Of a DNA stretch of 19,918 bases, positions 17,107 through 19,918 are shown piece by piece; position 1 is the first letter of the stretch; every line of letters begins with the position of its first letter. The translations under genes were made by a program, and so were the position numbers. The stretch spans positions 1-19,918 of the forward strand of contig USAP01000010.1 of NCBI GenBank assembly GCA_900552775.1, written 5' to 3'. The DNA is from an uncultured Eubacteriales bacterium. Lineage in GTDB: Bacteria; Bacillota; Clostridia; UMGS1883; UMGS1540. The notes under the pieces are model-generated. The model saw only the letters and a program-made list of their open reading frames with translations, had not been told where the DNA came from and searched no databases.

Positions 17107-17299
17107 CAGTTGATATTTTATTAAATTTTGACCTCCTTTTGCAGGGTATAACTTTTGTCTTTAACTTAACATTACCGTTATTAAAGACGAAAATCTTGTA
17201 AATTTCGGGTTGGAAAAAGAACTGAAATATATCAAGATAAATCGCAAAACCCTTGATTTTATGCGGCTTTCACCGTTTGTCTTTATTATACCATAGGGG
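17107..17299 (-). promoter_or_regulatory. ICE terminal region and repA leader with extended -10 and orphan SD
   Basis: No gene is seen here. On the minus strand TGGTATAAT (17293-17285) is a perfect extended -10, without a recognisable -35. A start near 17278 would give a leader of about 240 nt before repA. Inside the leader, AAAAGGAGG (about 17140-17132) is a strong SD with no ATG, GTG or TTG at usable distance, and it lies just upstream of the terminator-like hairpin. Confidence 0.5.
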
Positions 17300-17458
17300 C
17301 ACAGCCACGTGTCGCTTTTGGCTAATGAGGGAATCAACATACAAGAGATTGCACGGCGTTTGGGACACGCAAATATCGAAATGACGTGGAACACATATTC
17401 GCACCTATATCCACGTGAAGAAGAACGCGCTATTGAAATTCTTAACAAAATCGTGTAA
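17300..17458 (+). pseudogene. Tyrosine recombinase/integrase C-terminal remnant (52 codons)
   Basis: This plus-strand segment reads HSHVSLLANEGINIQEIARR, then LGHANIEMTWNTYSHLYPRE and a short tail ending NKIV plus a TAA stop. It is the last part of a phage-type integrase. It retains the His of the RHxxH/LRH box region, the LGH motif and the nucleophile Tyr in NTYSHL. The codons just before it are TAG GGG, not the expected Leu-Arg, so homology stops sharply at about 17297-17300. The catalytic N-terminal part is absent and the fragment cannot be active. It points toward the tRNA-Tyr 3' end, as integrases of tRNA-targeting elements often do. I infer that an older element's integrase was cut by insertion of the ICE on its left. 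Confidence 0.85.
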
Positions 17459-17460
17459 GC

Positions 17461-17491
17461 AAAAGAAAAAGCACCGTATAATCGGTGCTTT
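17461..17491 (-). terminator. Terminator of the tRNA operon
   Basis: A perfect 9-bp stem (AAAGCACCG with CGGTGCTTT, 17468-17476 and 17483-17491) has a 6-nt loop. It is followed on the minus strand by a T-rich tract. It lies 8 bp past the tRNA-Tyr 3' end. On the plus strand it also follows the integrase remnant and may act in both directions. Confidence 0.85.
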
Positions 17492-17499
17492 AAACGTTT

Positions 17500-17584
17500 T
17501 GGTGGAGGGAGATGGATTCGAACCATCGAAGTCACTGACAACAGATTTACAGTCTGCCCCCTTTGGCCACTCGGGAACCCCTCC
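17500..17584 (-). tRNA. tRNA-Tyr (GUA), CCA encoded
   Basis: This is an 85-nt class II tRNA. The acceptor stem starts GGAGGGG, the anticodon loop is CTGTAAA with anticodon GTA, and there is a long variable arm. The T-loop is GGTTCGAATCC, and the 3' CCA is encoded at 17502-17500. It is cotranscribed after tRNA-Thr with a 5-bp gap. Confidence 0.96.
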
Positions 17585-17589
17585 GAGTA

Positions 17590-17665
17590 TGGAGCTGGTG
17601 ATGGGACTCGAACCCGCGACCTGCTGATTACAAATCAGCTGCTCTACCAATTGAGCTACACCAGC
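17590..17665 (-). tRNA. tRNA-Thr (UGU), CCA encoded
   Basis: This is a 76-nt tRNA. The acceptor stem starts GCTGGTG, the D-arm contains AGCTCAATTGGTAGAGCA, and the anticodon loop is TTTGTAA with anticodon TGT. The T-arm contains GGGTTCGAGTCCC, and the 3' CCA is encoded at 17592-17590. It is the first gene of the two-tRNA operon. Confidence 0.96.
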
Positions 17666-17684
17666 ATTTCCAAACGCAAGATTT

Positions 17685-17713
17685 ATTATAGCACAAAATC
17701 ATACGCTTGTCAA
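17685..17713 (-). promoter_or_regulatory. Consensus sigma-A promoter of the tRNA operon
   Basis: TTGACA (17713-17708) and TATAAT (17690-17685) are separated by exactly 17 bp. Both hexamers are perfect consensus. The -10 ends 20 bp before the mature tRNA-Thr 5' end, as expected for a strong stable-RNA promoter. Confidence 0.95.
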
Positions 17714-17741
17714 CACTTTTTTTTATTTTTTTCAAAAAAAT

Positions 17742-18425
17742 TTAAAGAAGCGATTTTATGTCGGAAAGAGACGTTACGGTGAAGTCGGAATTTATATCTT
17801 TTAAGGGATTTTTGCCGTATTTGTTAAACCAAATTGTTTTTATGCCGTAGCTTATGCCTCCTTCAATATCAGCCGTCAGAGAATCACCTATTATAACGAT
17901 TTCGTCTTTTGATATGCCGCCGAGCCTTTGCATGCAAACGTCAAAAAATTCCTTTGTCGGCTTCTGAAAACCTATTTCAACGGATGTTATGCAGTCTTTT
18001 ATGTATTGCAGCATGCCGCTTTTTTGAAGGCGCTGTGCCTGCTGCCGGTGTGCGGCATTGCTGGCAGTGTATACACTGTATTTTCGACTGAGATACTTAA
18101 GAAGGTCCAAAGCGCCGTCAACGGGCACGGAAGTTTCGGAAAGATTTTTAAAAAAATCCGCTTCAAACGCTTCTCCGTCAGCTTTAATGCCGCGTTTTTC
18201 AAAAATCAGATTCCATCTTATACGGTGAAGTTCTTTTGGTGTGAGAGAGCCGAGCTCGATTCTTTGCCAGAGCATGTCATTTACTTCGTGAAACGTATCA
18301 CACAGACTTTGCGTATATTCCAGTTTGTTTGCGGCACATGAAATGCGCATGGATTCTTCGGCGCACTTTGAAAAATCAAGCAGAGTGTCATCAATGTCTA
18401 TTAAAACCGCCTTAATGTTGTTCAT
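17742..18425 (-). CDS. HAD-superfamily hydrolase, YjjG/YfnB-like nucleotidase
   Basis: This is a 227-aa cytosolic phosphatase of the HAD fold. Motif I is DIDDT, with nucleophile D10 and acid/base D12. Motif II is YTASN (S122), motif III is the Lys of FQKP (K155), and motif IV is GDSLTADIEGG (D181, D186). The helical cap between residues 20 and 100 and the YjjG-like spacing suggest a pyrimidine or noncanonical nucleotide 5'-nucleotidase, but the substrate is inferred. It starts within the end of the MATE gene (14-bp overlap) with GGAG seven bases upstream, so the two are one operon. It belongs to the chromosomal flank. Confidence 0.9.
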   Translation of the reverse strand: MNNIKAVLIDIDDTLLDFSKCAEESMRISCAANKLEYTQSLCDTFHEVNDMLWQRIELGSLTPKELHRIRWNLIFEKRGIKADGEAFEADFFKNLSETSVPVDGALDLLKYLSRKYSVYTASNAAHRQQAQRLQKSGMLQYIKDCITSVEIGFQKPTKEFFDVCMQRLGGISKDEIVIIGDSLTADIEGGISYGIKTIWFNKYGKNPLKDINSDFTVTSLSDIKSLL

Positions 18426-19770
18426 ATGAAATCTCCTCCTTCATTTTCCTGTAGATATGAACAAAGTATAGTATTTCCGCAACCGCCGTGAGTGCCCATG
18501 AAAATATATACAGCAAGTATATGGATTCTATGGTTTTGAAGTATGCGAAAACCGTGTAAATCCAGACAATTCTGAAAACGCATGAACCCATTATTACAAT
18601 GGCTGTCGGAACAATTGTTTTCCCCAGACCGCGCGAAGCGGCTATCGTACAGTCCATAAACGTTGAAACGCAGTACGAAAAGCTCATGATTTTTATTCTG
18701 TCCATCCCGGCGGATATAACGGCCGGGTCGTTTGTGAACACAGACAGAAAGCTTTTTCCAAAAAGCAGAATACATACACCGAAAACCGCAGTGAAGCCTA
18801 AAGAATACAAAAGCCCCCAAAAGTAGCTTTTTATAACCCTTTCGTATTTTTTTGCGCCGTAGTTTCTGCTCATAAAGCTTGTACATGCCATGTAAATTGC
18901 CGCCATAACCTCATAAGCTATCGAGTCGGCGTTGCATGCGGCGGCGTTGCCGGCAACTATTTCTGAGCTGAAGCTGTTTATACCCATCTGAACAAAAAGG
19001 TTAGCTATTGCAAATATTGCAAACTGAAATCCTGTAGGCAAGCCGAGATGCAGAACTTTTTTTGCAACATCGGCTGTTATATGCAGCGAGGAGCGGTAAA
19101 GTCCGTATGTTTCGTTACAACCCGAAAGATTTATAAGCACCAGAAAAGCCGATACGTATTGCGCCGCAACACTTGCTATCGCAACCCCGGCAACATCAAG
19201 CTTAAACACAATTACGAGGACAAGGTTCAGTATAATATTCACAACGCCTGCAACGGAAAGATAGTAAAGCGGTTTCTTTGTATCTCCGGCGGCACTTAAA
19301 ACGGCGTTGCCGAAATTATATATACCGAGCGCCGGCATGCCGAGAAAATAAATTCTTATGTAAAGAGCAGCACCGTCCAAAAGATCTGCCCTTGTGTTAA
19401 AAAGGCGAAGCATGGGCTTTGCAAGCAATATGCCGCATATCATTAAAATTATACCGGCAAAGAAACATATGAAAAGCGATGAATGAACCGTTTTCATTAC
19501 TTTGTCTTTTGCATCTTCACCGAGATATCTTGCCGTAAGAACGTTTACGCCGCTGCCGATACCTATGATTATTCCCGTAAACAGCGTGACAAGCGTTGCG
19601 GCGGAACCGACTGACCCGAGGGACGAAGAACCTGCAAATCTGCCGACAACCGCAATGTCGCACATATTAAAAAGAATCTGAAGAAGATTCGAAAATATTA
19701 AGGGTATGCAGAAAAAGAGCATATTGAGCGGCAGAGAGCCGATTGTCATGTTATCATTTGTTTTTTTCAT
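18412..19770 (-). CDS. MATE-family multidrug/metabolite exporter
   Basis: This is an integral membrane protein of about 452 residues with around 12 hydrophobic helices in two pseudo-repeats, typical of MATE transporters that export organic cations by Na+ or H+ antiport. Typical signatures are IPLIFSNLLQILFNMCDIAVVGRF near the N-terminus, SAAGDTKKPLYYLSVAG in the middle of the first half, and RGLGKTIVPTAI in the second half. The ATG at 19770 is preferred. The TTG at 19785 and GTG at 19779 would only add MSVKK. The SD is weak (GAGTG). A 17-bp-spaced promoter lies just upstream. The substrate cannot be read from the sequence. Confidence 0.93.
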   Translation of the reverse strand: MKKTNDNMTIGSLPLNMLFFCIPLIFSNLLQILFNMCDIAVVGRFAGSSSLGSVGSAATLVTLFTGIIIGIGSGVNVLTARYLGEDAKDKVMKTVHSSLFICFFAGIILMICGILLAKPMLRLFNTRADLLDGAALYIRIYFLGMPALGIYNFGNAVLSAAGDTKKPLYYLSVAGVVNIILNLVLVIVFKLDVAGVAIASVAAQYVSAFLVLINLSGCNETYGLYRSSLHITADVAKKVLHLGLPTGFQFAIFAIANLFVQMGINSFSSEIVAGNAAACNADSIAYEVMAAIYMACTSFMSRNYGAKKYERVIKSYFWGLLYSLGFTAVFGVCILLFGKSFLSVFTNDPAVISAGMDRIKIMSFSYCVSTFMDCTIAASRGLGKTIVPTAIVIMGSCVFRIVWIYTVFAYFKTIESIYLLYIFSWALTAVAEILYFVHIYRKMKEEISYEQH

Positions 19771-19790
19771 TTTTTTCACACTCAAAAATT

Positions 19791-19819
19791 ATTTTAGCAT
19801 AAAACGCAAGGCTTTTCAA
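19791..19819 (-). promoter_or_regulatory. Promoter of the MATE-HAD operon
   Basis: The -35 TTGAAA (19819-19814) and -10 TAAAAT (19796-19791) have a 17-bp spacer. They lie 20 bp upstream of the preferred ATG, giving a very short leader. Confidence 0.8.
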
Positions 19820-19899
19820 GCTTTTTCGGAAAAATCATTTACGGATAAGCGCTGTTTGTTTGTTGCGCTGAACATATATTTAATAAAATTTACGGTTGC

Positions 19900-19918
19900 A
19901 GATCGGAAGAGCGTCGTG
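19900..19918. other. Illumina TruSeq adapter remnant (not biological)
   Basis: The last 19 bases of the window, AGATCGGAAGAGCGTCGTG, exactly match the start of the standard TruSeq read-through adapter. Genuine sequence ends at about 19899, so the window edge is a contig end. Confidence 0.96.

Noticed and set aside
17161..17299. Plus-strand frame (ITVIKDENLVNFGLEKELKY...) as the missing upstream part of the integrase
   Set aside because: It is in the same frame but ends in TAG at 17294 and has no integrase motifs. The frame agreement is expected by chance one time in three.
17161..17541. 126-aa minus-strand ORF overlapping tRNA-Tyr and the integrase remnant
   Set aside because: It runs antisense to a clear integrase fragment and through a tRNA, has no recognisable motif, and is a shadow frame.
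17714..17741. A/T hairpin after the HAD gene as a terminator
   Set aside because: The pairing consists only of A and T runs with almost no loop. It may contribute to termination but is not a convincing stem.
1..19918. CRISPR arrays, rRNA genes or complete ICE attachment repeats
   Set aside because: No regularly spaced palindromic repeats, no rRNA signatures, and no second copy of the tRNA-Tyr 3' end were seen in the window.

Overview
The window looks like a contig from a low-to-moderate GC Firmicute, probably a gut-type Clostridia. Supporting this are strong AGGAGG-type Shine-Dalgarno sites, sigma-A promoters, and accessory proteins typical of clostridial conjugative elements. Nearly every gene is on the minus strand, so the biological reading order runs from right to left.

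Right part (about 17460-19899): chromosomal flank. It holds a MATE-family exporter and a HAD-family nucleotidase-like phosphatase in one overlapping operon, then tRNA-Thr(UGU) and tRNA-Tyr(GUA) behind a near-perfect promoter and ahead of a terminator. The last 19 bases (19900-19918) match an Illumina TruSeq adapter and are not biological. At 17300-17458, on the plus strand, is the last 52 codons of a tyrosine recombinase cut off at its conserved Arg-His motif. I take about 17297 as the place where the accessory element joins the chromosome.

Middle part (about 11800-17297): the replication and maintenance end of an integrative and conjugative element (ICE). In transcription order it has a long leader with a terminator-like hairpin, a RepA_N-type initiator, a 64-aa protein, ParA, ParB, a DUF3789-type membrane peptide, three unrecognised small or medium proteins, a new promoter with a 124-aa protein, a hairpin terminator, and a 50-aa Cys-rich protein. 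The repA linker-coding region holds five 15-bp direct repeats that could be an origin.

Left part (1-11779): one giant polyvalent methylase-helicase gene, interrupted twice by group II introns. Exon 1 encodes 2570 residues, with N-terminal ArdC/LPD-like regions, a MutS-I-like region, an N6-adenine methyltransferase and an SNF2 helicase. It stops inside helicase motif VI. A complete Ll.LtrB-like intron with an RT/maturase/HNH ORF (1536-4068) follows. Removing it exactly rebuilds QRAGRIIRQGN and leaves a 95-nt mini-exon. A second, different group II intron starts at 1440 and runs left until its RT ORF is joined in frame at about 117 to an unrelated IS3 OrfA-like sequence. That join is probably an assembly chimera or a recombination scar.

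A TnpV-like gene is encoded in another frame of the same strand inside the disordered linker of the giant gene (10573-10923). The main points of interest are the double intron at helicase motif VI, the overprinted tnpV, and the candidate origin inside repA.
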